DNA from: Berberis thunbergii
Lineage: Eukaryota > Streptophyta > Magnoliopsida > Ranunculales > Berberidaceae
Length of the DNA: 64,000 nt
Assembly: GCA_003290165.1 (NCBI GenBank)
Contig: QNQO01001844.1
Location: 124,001-188,000 of the forward strand
Direction: 5' to 3'
In this document: positions 11,661-22,705 of the stretch, in pieces
Layout: every line of letters starts with the position of its first letter
Position numbering within the stretch: the first letter of the stretch is position 1
Translations under genes and position numbers: made by a program
The notes under the pieces: generated by a model
Told to the model about the DNA's origin: nothing
Database searches by the model: none
The model's input: the letters and a program-made list of their open reading frames with translations, nothing else

Positions 11661-12115
11661 TCAAGCCGAGAGCGAAAATCGACTGCATCAACATGCATGG
11701 TCATTAAAGCCCAAAGAGACAAGTCAGGTAATTAAAGCTCAAAAAGGCATTTAATAACGGACCATGAACAAAGTTAAAGGCCCAACGGACCCTTTCCCTT
11801 AGAAAATAAAGACTTTATGAAGGAGACAAGTCATGGTAGGAACCATTCTCCCAAGGACGCATCTCAATGAAGGAGGAAACCGTTGTGAAAAACATCTCCT
11901 TTCATCACACCCAACATGCTTGAGTCATGCCCAGAATTAATTACTTGCATTATATAAGGTAAAGGGGAAATTCACGAAAGAAGTATGCAAACATAATACA
12001 ACTATACTATGTCCAAGTTCATTCTCTTATACAGTTAACTGACTTAAGCATCGTAGTGCCTTCGGCACCAAACAGGTGGTCTTTGGCAATCTAATCTTGT
12101 TTTTTATGTCAAATA
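11661..12115 (+). repeat. Second Tat-type LTR fragment
   Basis: A non-coding stretch with an ATTATATAAGG promoter-like box near 11950. It ends in CTGACTTAAGCATCGTAGTGCCTTCGG near 12045-12070, the same motif that ends the Tat LTR at about 45440-45465. No ORF. Probably a nested or duplicated LTR piece. Confidence 0.4.
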
Positions 12116-12192
12116 TTGAGGATAACATATTTGGACGCATCATTTTCAATTCTTAAACTGAAATTCTTCCTTCCCTCACTAGACAAATGGCA

Positions 12193-12841
12193 TTATATGG
12201 TATCACAGTGACCACCATTCTGTAGAGCAAATCCGACAATGGCATTAGCCATGCGAATAAGGGATTCAATCATGATAAATGGCTCAACTTGGGGTGCGAA
12301 TTCATCTGGCACTTCATACTGAATGTATGATCTGATGATGCATGAGGTAGCATTTTTCTCAAGGATATGGAAGCCCTCTAGGTAGAAAGTACATCCTAGG
12401 GCCAAATATCCATCTCCAACACTTTGTACTTCTTTTATACGGTCATAGTGATCCATGGTCACAAAGTTTTTGATTTGATGAATTGGAACCGATCCTGAAA
12501 TAACAAAGTTAAATAACGTCATGATTCATAAAAGGATGATCGACAATATTTATTGATAAATTGAAATTGAAATAATTACAAAAAGTTATATGTATACCTG
12601 GGGAAAACGTAACATTGATAATAGTATGAAGGTCTCCATCACCTTCAATAATTTGAATACTTTCAAAGACACTTGGGAGCAATGTAACAATAAGCCTTGG
12701 GAGGTCAGGGGAACCATAGATAGCCCAAATTTCATCTGCAGAGGCACCTTGCACCTCCATTTCATTCACCATCTCATTCCTCAACCCATTGCAATGAATA
12801 AGAAAGCTGAAGAACAAAATCTAACAAAACTCCTTCCTCAA
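12193..12841 (-). pseudogene. Norcoclaurine-synthase-like Bet v 1 gene, decayed copy A
   Basis: A paralogue of the gene at 17148-17796 with the same two-exon structure: exon 1 to 12598, intron 12597-12495 with GT/AG ends, exon 2 12494-12193. The position matching the start codon of copy B is TTG (12841-12839), and codon 7 is TAG, so the signal-peptide start is lost. Downstream the frame is open through GDGDLHT and to the end at 12193. At the position matching Glu110 of Thalictrum norcoclaurine synthase the residue is Lys (QIKNF instead of QIEKF); the Lys122 equivalent (RIKEV) remains. An internal Met in NEMVNEMEVQG could start a protein without a signal peptide, but I think it is a pseudogene. 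Confidence 0.8.
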
Positions 12842-12947
12842 TTTCTCTTTTTTGATATGATCTTTCACTCATAGTGTATACACTCAAAATATTCTAGGTG
12901 TGTTAGAATGGTTATTGATAATGCTTGGTCTTGTAAACCTCGCACTC

Positions 12948-12955
12948 TATATATA
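12948..12955 (-). promoter_or_regulatory. TATA box of decayed copy A
   Basis: TATATATA about 107 bp upstream of the lost start codon, in the same place and context as the TATA box of copy B. The promoter outlived the reading frame. Confidence 0.5.
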
Positions 12956-12999
12956 GATTACAAAATTCATGTGTATTGTAAAACATTTATTCTCAGAAT

Positions 13000-13812
13000 C
13001 TATTTCATTTTATGGATATATGCATGTACAAGAATTTAGACTTTTGTTGACATGAAAAAGAGTTTCAGCTTTCAACCTCATGGGATGCTAGGTCTATTTA
13101 GAATGTTTCCTTTCATACCTTTGTTGAAATAAAGTTTCAGCTCACAAAAACGTGTTAGGTGCCGAATATAATAGTTGTTGTGAAATTTATGGACTTTTTC
13201 AAATTCCAAACAAAATTACAAATTAAATGGATCATAAAAGGTAAGCATTTCATTATTGTTCGTTGAGATATCATACAAAATGCATCTAGTCCAACTGAAT
13301 TTTCATTATTGCTTAGCCACTACATGTTAGGTAGCAGGGTGCAAGGGTATATAAGTGTTTTGGTAGTAGGTACAAAACATAAATTGGTCCAAAACAAACC
13401 TGGAAGAATCTAAGCAGTTGTAGTTATCGAAAGTTTGAAGCATGCATTACTTCGCTGTTTTCTGTTTCCATATCCTAAACTTACATGTCACACGAGTCAC
13501 AAGTTGCCTCGCTTATATTAGAAAATACTTTCACATCCATCCTTGATATGGCCGGAGTGTTGCTACCCTTCCTGAAGTGGTTCGTTGGAGGCAGTACGTG
13601 GATCTAAAGGTCCCAAAGTTCTCAATAGTCTAGTGCATTCTCCATGGAGTACAATTGATGTTGTTGGCCAAGTGAAGATGCATTCTGTAGAGGCTTGTAT
13701 ACAACATTTTATATGTTGACCTATCTGTATTAATGGGCATATGGGCATATTTTTAAAAGCCTGAAAATTATAAAAAAAATACCTATCTGTAGAGGCTTGT
13801 ATACAACATTTC
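13000..13812. other. No gene recognised
   Basis: AT-rich intergenic DNA. Up to about 13290 it is similar to 17950-18280, the shared upstream flank of the two Bet v 1 copies. A short segment containing CTGTAGAGGCTTGTATACAAC occurs twice, near 13687 and 13789. Nothing else is identifiable. Confidence 0.6.
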
Positions 13813-15750
13813 ATGGCTCATGCGGATTTCCCATACTTTGAGCTTGATTGTCATCCGGTCGAGCGAGAATTTAGACCACTGAGTAAGTTGATTCATTCTC
13901 CAGTTTTACTTTGTCAATTTCATATTAGATTGACCTATTGTAACTTTTGTAAGGAGATTTTCTACTTCGCCTCTTTCTGCCGAGGATAAAGCCATTTTAG
14001 ATGCGTTCCGCGACATGCCTCGTCTAGAGATAGAAGATGCAGTCAAGTCTTCTAATGTTGACCACAGTGGTTTGTGGACTCATTGGCACGTGGCTCCCAC
14101 TGAGTATCAGGTAAAGAAGTCAAAGCCTTCAGGAGTGTCTATTTCGCGGAAGAAGAAGCTTCCCAAGCTTAAGGTTCCAAGCCCTTCAAGGAGGGAAAAA
14201 ATAGATGAGGTGCTTCCCTCTCATGTGCATCAGAAGAGATCTCGTGGTTTGCCTAGACTCATTCGCATGCGTTGGCCTTGTCTGAAGGACATGATGCTAT
14301 CGGGCAAGAGCTTGGTAGACTGTTGTTTCTGATGGGCGTGATGCTCAAGTCATGGCCCCTACTTCTCTTCCTGACTTGGAGAAAGAATATCTGCAAATTG
14401 TGGGTATAGAGGATGCTACCAAGCTGACCACCGAGCAGGCGGAGTTTATGAATAAGATGTTGTTGCAGGCGATCGTGGAAGTTTTGAACAATCATCTATT
14501 TTCAATAAAGGACTTCGAGCTCTGCCTTTCTCTGGATCATGAACTTGTTGAAGAGCCATCTGATCATCAACATCATGGCGAGGATTCTTTTCCTTGTTGC
14601 CCATGTTGTACTCCATCTCGTTTTCGTCCTCATATTCAACTGACTACAGGTCCAACGAATAACTCACTTCCCTCTTCCTCTAAAGCTGGACCGACACATG
14701 AGAGAGTCGGGTGCTACAGGCAAAAGAAAAGTTGTTGATGAGGCCATGATGCAGTGAAAACGACTAAAAGCGGTGCTGGAGTGATTTTGGCTCCGACTGA
14801 TCTACATCTGGATGCACGTATCAGTCTGTTAATTTACTCCAGATGTAATAAGGATGGGCAACCAACATAGCATCAAGAGGTCAACATTTATTACTCTGCA
14901 AGGAAGCATTTACGCAGGTGGAATGACTGGCTAGCAAACTGTGTTTTAGAGCCAATGGGAGAGACGCTAAGAGAGCGTTTAGATAAATGGAAAAAACACC
15001 TTGTGTTGGGGATGTTATATCTAAATCAAGTGGACGTGCCTGGAATTGCAGTCGTGGTCGCTCATGATAGGGTGTATACATGGAGCGAGTTTTCGCAAAT
15101 TTGCAGAAGTCATATTCCGATGCTCTTCACGAGATCGATTCGTTGAGGAAGCAACTTGAAGTTTTCTCAGTTACTAGAGTGGAGTCTAGGTCCATTGGGT
15201 CGGAGGCTCAGAATGCTCACTTGGAAGTGCTTGAGTCCGACTTGGCGGGGGCAATGTCTGCGAGGGATCGGTTCGAGAATGAACTGAACCATGTTCGTCG
15301 TGACTTGCAAATTGCTCATGATTTTGTTGATGGAGTGTGGTCTGAACTGCAGGCTCTGCATGCTAAGAGGATTAAGAATGAGTCTGAGTCGACTATCCGG
15401 TGTCATTAGTTGCAGGCTAGTGGTCAGTTTCATGCCGAGCGTGCGCGGATCGCTGGAGAGCAGTTTCAACTGGTGCATAGTAAGCTGAATATCGCTAATG
15501 ATAAGCAGGATGCGGAGCAGTCCAAGACTAAGATCCTGTCAGGCAAGTTGGAGCAACTTAAGTAGGAGTTTGCCGAGTCAAGAGGGCACAAAGAGAAGCT
15601 TCTCAAGGCTGAGGGTACATTTGAATTCAATAGAGTCATGCATGGAAGGCTGAAACTATTTCATCTGATAGAGGATGAGCATCCTGAATGGGATCTCTCC
15701 TATTATAAAGATATTGCTTATGTAGAATTTGGAACAACCTCCGATTCGTT
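13813..15750 (+). pseudogene. TE-associated ORF with C-terminal coiled coil (decayed)
   Basis: Broken open segments on the plus strand read as one decayed gene. There is an N-terminal piece (ADFPYFELDCHPVE, 13813-13880), then LSAEDKAILDAFRDMP and GLWTHWHVAP at 13970-14110, homologous to the minus-strand fragment at 9300-9491. A middle acidic region (14352-14600) follows. A heptad-like Leu/Glu/Arg-rich coiled coil runs at 15080-15640 (SLRKQLEVFS, HLEVLESDLAGA, ENELNHVRRDL), ending about 15750 with HPEWDLSYYKD. It is interrupted by several stops (about 14330, 15408, 15564). The architecture resembles Transposase_28-type proteins of Tat-like elements. No host function is implied. Confidence 0.5.
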
Positions 15751-15769
15751 TGAAGAAGGCGACCCATAT

Positions 15770-15785
15770 GGGGGGGGGGGGGGGG
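15770..15785. repeat. Poly-G homopolymer (16 G)
   Basis: A run of 16 G immediately after the decayed coiled-coil ORF. Its length in the assembly may be unreliable. Confidence 0.8.
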
Positions 15786-15786
15786 T

Positions 15787-17140
15787 AAAGAGGCAATACT
15801 AACAGATGTGTCTCTTGCTTTTTCCCCTGCTAAGTCTTGTTCAGTTGTATCTGACTCTCCTCCTGGTGAGGGGTGAATTATGTACTTGAGTTTGCAAATG
15901 AATAGTATTTTGCACTTTTTCTGTCTTCTTTTACTTTCCTGCTAGCTTGTATCTGTTTTGTCTTATTTCAACATTAGGTGTCAGATGATGAACTTTGCTG
16001 GGCTAGGTAGCTCATGTTCGATTAGCTGTTGAGAGCTCTGACTTCTTATGTTGCAGTAATTAGTGCAGTTCTGGTCAGAGATCAGGGAGTGTAATACACC
16101 CCTTGTCTGCACGGCTTGGTTGTCTGTTGAATCAACAGTTGTTGTTATTGTTATAAGCGTATTAATCAGACTGTGGTCCTAGAGCTTGTGCCCTTGTAAA
16201 TGAGTGAGCAGTAGTCTTTGCAAAGTAATTTTGGAATCTTACATTACTGTCCCATTGGGTAACCAAACCATAGCCGATAGTTAACTAGTTACTGAGGTTG
16301 TTGGTAGCTTGACGGACATGAATTTCACAAAATTAATTATTAATGCAATTCTATCTTGAACAGAATTGCAAGGGGTATTTGTATGTTCTAAAATATAAAT
16401 AAATAATCCTTGCACTAGTGACTACACAATTATCGGTCATTTGGTTGGTTGTGTTATGTTGGATCAGGGTCTCCCTTATTGTTAATATGTTTTCTTTATA
16501 TTCTTTGTTTTGCATATCCTAAATATCATTGTGATTAAGTCATCATACATAACACATTTCGGCGAGTTAGCTTCAAGCCTCCCAAATCTTAGGGTTCGAC
16601 CTGAACTATACTAATTAATAACTCTTATTAGCAAAGTAGAATGCAAGAAGGAAGCAGAAATATAATGAACCACTACAATATGTCTTTGACAAGTGAGAAA
16701 TATAAATTTCTTTTAGAAGTTTTGAGGATGGTATCTATGATGCACCTGATAGGGAGATGGTGGATACTTCTCAGGGGTCCTCTAATCCTGTGTAGTTTAG
16801 TTGTTGGTTAATATAATTGTTATTATTAGCGTAGTAAAAAAGATGGATAAAATCATTGTTTTGCCACTCATTCTCGAGTTGTATAAAAAAAGTTCCGACA
16901 TTTCAATCGATCAACAATTTAAATCCATAACTATACATTCTTGCCAACTAACAGACACCTTTCTTCAAACAAATTAACATTTAATTCACATCTCCTATTC
17001 CCTCTTATGTAAGTAGAAACAGTATTTATTACCATGAAGAAAACATTCAAAAAAAACACACTAGCCCATGTTCGTGAAAACATGATTATAGAGAATACAA
17101 AGCTAATTATTGCATACTTAACAAAAAGCGTAGGGTATAG
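15787..17140. other. No gene recognised
   Basis: AT-rich non-coding DNA between the decayed TE ORF and the Bet v 1 gene. No ORF with recognisable homology and no terminal repeats seen. Confidence 0.55.
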
Positions 17141-17147
17141 TGATCGA

Positions 17148-17796
17148 TCATATGGTATCATGGCGACCACCATTCCGTAGAGCAAATCCAACAATGGCAT
17201 TAGCCATGCCAATAAGGGATTCAATCATGATAAATGGCTCAACTTGGGGTGCTAATTCATCTGGCACTTCATACTGAATATATGATCTGATTGTGCATGA
17301 AGTAGCATTTTTCTCAAGGATATGGAAGCCCTCGAGGTAGTAAGTACATCCTAAGGCCAAATATCCATCTCCAACACTTTGTACTTCTTTTATACGGTTA
17401 TAGTGATCCATGGTCACAAACTTTTCGATTTGACGAAGTGGAACCGACCCTGAAATAACAAAGTAAAATAAAGTCATGATTCATAAAAGGGTGATCAACA
17501 ATAGCTACTGATAAATTGAAATTGAATGAATTAGAAAAAGCTATATGTATACCTGGGGAAAACGTAACATTGATAATAGTATTAAGGTCTCCATCACCTT
17601 CAATAATTTGAATACTTTCAAAGACACTTGGGAGCAATGTAACAATAAGCCTAGGGAGGTCAGGGGAGCCATAGATAGCCCAAATTTCATCTGCAGAGGC
17701 ACCTTGCACCTCCATTTCATTCACCATCTCATTCTTCAACCCATTGCAATAAATGAGAAAGCTGAAGAACAAAATCAAACAAAACTCCTTCCTCAT
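17148..17796 (-). CDS. Norcoclaurine-synthase-like protein (Bet v 1/PR-10 family), intact copy B
   Basis: Two exons: 17796-17553 and 17449-17148, with an intron at 17552-17450 bounded by GT and AG. Together they encode 181 residues in one unbroken frame, starting at ATG 17796. Residues 1-20 form a hydrophobic N-terminal signal peptide (EFCLILFFSFLIYCNG), as in secreted or vacuolar norcoclaurine synthases. The Bet v 1 fold follows: ASADEIWAIYGSPDLPRLI, a glycine loop variant GDGDLNT, DHYNRIKEV, then GYLALGCTYY. Compared with Thalictrum norcoclaurine synthase as I remember it, Glu110 and Lys122 equivalents are kept, Tyr108 is Gln and Asp141 is Glu, so Pictet-Spengler activity is uncertain. It could instead be a related ligand-binding PR-10 protein. 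Confidence 0.85.
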
Positions 17797-17900
17797 TTTC
17801 TCTTCTTTGATATGATCTTTCACTCACAGTGTATACACTCAAAATATTCTTGGTGTGTTGGAATAGTTGTTGATGATGCTTGGTCTTGTAAACTTTACTC

Positions 17901-17908
17901 TATATATA
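17901..17908 (-). promoter_or_regulatory. TATA box of Bet v 1 copy B
   Basis: TATATATA lies 105 bp upstream of the ATG at 17796, giving an expected leader of about 70-80 nt. The surrounding promoter is shared with copy A. Confidence 0.6.
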
Positions 17909-18719
17909 GATTACATGATTCATGTACATTGGACCACTTGCCAAATTTAAGGTACCAACTTGTAGTATTAAAACATTTATTCTTAGAATCTATTTCATTT
18001 TATGGATATATGCATGTACAACAATTTAGACTTTTGTTGACTTGAAAAAGAATTTCAGCTTTCAACCTCATGGGATGCTAGGGTCTATTTAGAAAGTTTC
18101 AAACTTTCTGCTCACAAAAACGTGTCGAAGTGTTGGTCATAATAGTTGTCGTGAAATTTATAGACTTTTTTCAAATTCCAAAAAAAATTACAAAAAATAT
18201 TAAATGGATCATAAATTGTGTGCATTTCATTATTCTTCATTGAGATATCATACATAATGCATCTAGTCCAACTGAATTTTCGTATATGGATTAAGGGAGA
18301 AAATAGAAATTGATCAGTGCAAAATTAATGTTTGCTTCATCAAATGTAAAGATCTTATATTGTTGGTTAAAGAATTTATAGCCAGTGGAAATTGAAATGT
18401 TAATCTGGTCCAGTTTGCCAACCCCCCTCTAGAAAAGAAAATAAATAAAAAACCCAATAATAAAGTCAAATATATAGATAAAAATTATGTTGTTTGTAAA
18501 GTTTATAGAGTTAGGACCATTTACAGCTTTTATTGAATACAAATCTTAAAGGACAACCAGGCATTCCACTTGATGTAATATTATATTCATTACAATTGGG
18601 TACGCGTGGGATAAAAAAAAGGGTAAAAATGATGGATTAGCACGAGAATAAATAATGTGTAAACCATGTGTTGCCTACTCGGTCAAAGTGCATATAATTA
18701 AAGTTGACCCGTCTAACTG

Positions 18720-18900
18720 TCGAGAAAGACAGCGAGGAAACCAGCAGGGGGGAGAGAGCCGTTTATTTCTCTCGAGATGCATGCTTGAATTATCAACTCA
18801 CATATTCCAAAAGTTTAAGCGCACATTCCGAAGAGATGGACGACTCCCATCTCCCCTGTGGAGTCCCTCGCTGGTTCCCTCGACAATTAGAATTTTTCAA
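18720..18900. mobile_element. Fold-back MITE-like element, copy 1
   Basis: A left arm containing GCGAGGAAACCAGC and CTCGAGATGC, and a right arm containing CCCTCGCTGGTTCCCTCGAC then AATTAGAATTT. Both arms match, diverged, the arms of the element at 25355-25525. The arms are partly inverted repeats of each other. Short ORFs across it are not genes. Confidence 0.5.
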
Positions 18901-19734
18901 AGTTGAATAGCGTCCAATCATTTCGGTGAATAGTCCAACCAAATTGTTCCATGAATAATATTTGTTTTAATTTAGGTTAATTTGCATTTTTATCAACTTT
19001 GTACAAAAAACTTGATTTTGAGAAAACACGGGCTTGGGTTGAACAAAAAATCGACCAAATCGATTGAACTAATCGAATCAATTAGTTCAATTTAAGTTTG
19101 GTTAGGTTCAGTTTCGGTTTTAATAAATTCAAAACTGAATGGTCGTTTGGTTTTCGGTTTTTATGTGATTTTAATCGAAAAACTAAATGGACCGAATATA
19201 TATAATAAATAATATATATATTACTTAAAAATAATATAATATGTTTACAATAGTCGGTCAGTTCGATTCGAATTCGATTTTAGTCGATTCGATTTATAGT
19301 TTAGATGAAAAACTGAACCATCGAATCGATTTTCAATTTCAACCCTAACACCGATTTCAATTTTCTCAACAATAAATGATAAATGTAGTTACAATTACTA
19401 ATATAACTGGAGATTTGTCTCATTCTATTCCTCTGCCTCCAATCAAATATATCGTGCATTTATTTTGGTTGTGTTTATTTTAATGTAAAATTTGTGTATA
19501 ACTTGTTCGATTCCTCATTTGTAGCTCTCACCAAGATTTTTTTTATGAAATAATCGACATTATAGATTCTCAATATAAAATAGTTCCTTTAACGTTAAGT
19601 TTTCAGTAAGGCACTCCCTTCTATTAACGACGACTGAAAGATATTGGTGATAGATGACAAATTTTATTGTACGACTCGTGACTAATAGATTTATATCTTA
19701 ATTGCATATCGTAATAATTGATACAGTCAATCAA

Positions 19735-20002
19735 TTATAGCTCAGTTGGTTGAACATTCACTATCTTTATGAGAGGTCTTGGATTTAAGACTCACCAGTA
19801 AGAATTTTGTGGATCGAAGTGAAACGAAAGCAAGTCTTCATACAAGGTGGAGGCGATAGATCAAAGCGAAAGTTAGTCTCCATAGAGGCGACGAAGATAT
19901 TAAGTGGCAACAATATTATAGTCATCGAGTCTAGTTAGGTTAGTCATATAGGGTCAATCATGTAGCCTTCAAACATAAATTAATAAATAAATAAGTTCAA
20001 TA
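19735..20002 (+). mobile_element. Possible tRNA-derived SINE
   Basis: The head TAGCTCAGTTGGTTGAAC resembles a tRNA A box. A B-box-like GGTCTTGGATTTAAGACTC follows 30 bp later. A non-coding body ends in an AATAAATAAATAAG tail near 19980-19993. It does not fold into a usable tRNA (no acceptor stem). I found no clear target duplication. Confidence 0.4.
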
Positions 20003-20104
20003 ACCCAATTTTTTTTTTTTTTTAAAGTTGGTACAATTATAACTGCATGGAAATAAATAAAGTGCAATCATAAAAACATTTACATGATGAAAATGATATA
20101 AGTA

Positions 20105-20905
20105 GATTATATGCCGACGTGGAATCATTATTCCATTATATCTAATCGACTTTTAACTCGATTTTAGTTAAATTAAGAGTTGAGTGCCGAAATCATTTTC
20201 TTTCGGTAACGATTATAATATACTAACAATAGATGACTTGTGTTACGTGCCATCTTTGCCGATTTAATTTTGAGCCAAAGAGTATGACATTTTTGGGCAA
20301 TGCGCGAAGATAGACTTCGAGTTTCATGGATTAACTCCCACGTTATCAAACGAATATAATTCAATTTTATTTAAATTAAAAGTACAACGATGAAATCATT
20401 TTGTCTAAGACGACTACAATTTACTAATGACCGATGGTTTATGCGACGTGTCATTCTTGTCGATTTAGTTTAAAACCGAAGAGTACATTTTTAAGCCACG
20501 TGCGAAGCTAAACATTGTGTTTCATAAATTAATACCGATATTACCAATCAAATACATAACTTAGTTTTAGTTAAATCAAGACTTGAGAACAAAATCATTT
20601 CTGTCAATAACGAATACAATATACTGTGGTAGATGGCTTGTGTGACATCTCACTCTGACTGATTTAGATTTGAACCAAAAATCATAAAACTTTTTAGGTC
20701 ATGTGTGAAGCTAAACTTTAGGTTTCAGTGATTAATTATAATATCACCAATCAAATTCAAAACTCGATTTTATCTAAATTAAGAGTTAATCGACGAAATC
20801 ATTTCATATCAATGAAGGCTACAAGATACTGGTAACCGGAGGCTTGTACAATGTGTCACTCTAACGTTTAGTTCTGAACTGATTAGCATGACACTTTGTG
20901 GCCAT
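20105..20905. repeat. Satellite-like tandem array, about 200-bp monomer, 4 units
   Basis: The motif ATTTTAGTTAAATTAAGAGT...GAAATCATTT recurs in diverged form near 20160, 20363, 20562 and 20766, spacings of about 203, 199 and 204 bp. Each unit also shares a segment with TGTGACGTGTCATTC-like and GCCACGTGCGAAGCTAAAC-like stretches. It has no coding potential. The last unit is the most diverged. Confidence 0.65.
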
Positions 20906-21243
20906 GGGTAGAAGGAACCCGGAGGGCTCTTGCGCACAAAGCGCAGGATCTCCTCATGTGCATCAAGGCTAACCGTTAGATTAAAGTATAAGTTCATGTG
21001 TATCAATTTGAGCCGTTAGATCTATTGAACGGCTCAGATTCACGGATTTGAATTTTTTTTTTTTGCTGTCTTTGCTTTTCATCTTGGATTTCTCAATTTC
21101 TTTCTCTCTTGATGATTACTCTCGCCGACACCCCATGAAGCTTAACAGATTGATAATGCTAATGATACTAGTACCAGAAGCACTTCCACCAGCTGAAAGG
21201 GAATTTAAATTCTGAGTTAATGCCAAAGCATAAGCAGTGTGAC

Positions 21244-22697
21244 TAGGGGTGGGCAAACGGGTCGATGATCCGCGGATTCAACTCGAACCGGACCATTTTC
21301 CTCTAAACGGTCCGGATTTAAATTATAAGTTTTTAGATTCGGTTCGGATCCGTTATAAAACGGTCCGGTCCCGGTTCCTAATTTTAAAAACAAAATGGTC
21401 CGGGTTGGACCCGTCTGGACCGTTTCAAATCCCATTTACTATAAAACCCTAAATATAAACCAAAACCTAAACCTAAACAGCTAAAATCTCCTCTCTGTCT
21501 CTCCTCTATTTGTCTTTGTCTCTGTCTCGACAAGGGGAAGATCTCCCTCTCCTCTCCCTGTTCTCTGTCTCGAGAAGGAGATCTCTCTCTCCTCTCCTCT
21601 CCTCTCTCTGTCGAAGAAGGGATCTGTCGAAGATCAGCAGAGAAGAAGAGATCAGCGAGATCTCCCTCTCCTCTCTCTGCTCTCTGTCTCGAGAAGGAGA
21701 TCTCCCTCTCCTCTCCTCTCCTCTCCTCTCCTCTCTCTGTCGGAGAAGAGATCTGTCGAAGGGATCGGTCGAAGATCAGCAGAGAAGAAGAAATCAGCGA
21801 GAAGAGATCTGTCAAAGATTGCTATCATTATGCTCTGTTTTCTTGCTCTCATCTGTTCCTCTTCTTGCTCTGTTTCTTACTCTTCTTATTCCAAATGATG
21901 TTTCAGGCCAATCTCCTATTTTTTCTTGAGACATTGGAAAGAACCCCACATTGGGTAAATTTGGCTTCTGCGATATTTCATTTGAAATTGGTTCTAGAGT
22001 GAGTGATTTGGTTCAGAGATTGACATTGATGGAGAAAATTTGGATTCTTGTAAATAAAAATGTAGTTGTGGATAGACTTGGAATTCCAGGTTACGAATGG
22101 TGGTATGAGGCTTTACATGAAGTCTATTACGTTGGTCTGAGTACCCATTTATCTAGTTTGGTCCCTAGTGCTACAAGCTTTCCTCGAGTCATTACCACTG
22201 CAGCTTCTTTCAATACTTCTTTGTTTCGTGCCATTGGCAAGGTAACAACACAACTTAGAGCCTTTATTTCATTGTTGCTCTTCCTCTGATTGAATCAAAG
22301 TCACTAGAAGAAACCAACACAGTAATCATTCTGTGGTTGCTTTGATGTATCTGTGTGTAGCTTTTTCAACTATTGATGTATGTATCTAATTGAGTTATTT
22401 ACTTTACTATGTTTGTAGCTTTTTAACTATTGTAGATAGTTGGGTTGTTTTGGTGTTCTTGGTTGGATTTAGTATAAAAACAGTAATCATTCTAGCAACT
22501 TCTAACTAGAAATTGATGCATTTTTTAGTAAGAACCGTTTGGAACCGTAGGGACCGGACCGTTCCAAACAGTTCGAGTTAGGTTCGGTTCCAATATTCAA
22601 AATGAGGGGATCCGGACCGGACCGAATCCGTTAATTTTAAACGGTTCGACTTAGGTTCCTCCAAAATTGGAACCGATCCGGAACGTGACCACCCCTA
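21244..22697 (+). mobile_element. Non-autonomous hAT element carrying a beta-xylosidase fragment
   Basis: The terminal inverted repeat TAGGGGTGG at 21244 matches CCACCCCTA at 22689-22697. A perfect 8-bp target duplication, AGTGTGAC, flanks it (21236-21243 and 22698-22705), diagnostic of hAT transposition. Subterminal regions hold many GGACCG/CGGTCC and GAACCG/CGGTTC motifs in both orientations, probably transposase-binding sites. The centre has a CT-rich stretch (21480-21840) with an internal duplication of CTCGAGAAGGAGATCTCC, followed by a fragment of a host GH3 gene. No transposase is encoded. Confidence 0.9.
21840..22241 (+). pseudogene. Captured first exon of a GH3 beta-D-xylosidase (BXL-like)
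   Basis: The frame reads a hydrophobic signal-peptide-like segment (PLLALFLTLLIP), then VSGQSPIFS, a TGA stop where family members have Cys, then [36 protein letters not shown] and [12 protein letters not shown], ending LFRAIGK at 22241. A GT directly follows (22242), matching an exon/intron boundary in plant beta-xylosidases as I remember them. The Gly-Tyr-Glu-Trp-Trp segment is the N-terminal GH3 substrate-binding region. Only this exon is present, so no enzyme is made. It was captured as genomic DNA, since intron sequence follows. Confidence 0.82.
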
Positions 22698-22705
22698 AGT
22701 GTGAC

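Noticed and set aside
19738..19800. Possible tRNA gene
   Set aside because: A- and B-box-like motifs are present but there is no acceptor or anticodon stem; recorded as a possible SINE instead.
21384..21852. Arg/Glu-rich ORFs on both strands
   Set aside because: Translation of the CT/GA-rich repeat inside the hAT element; no protein family.
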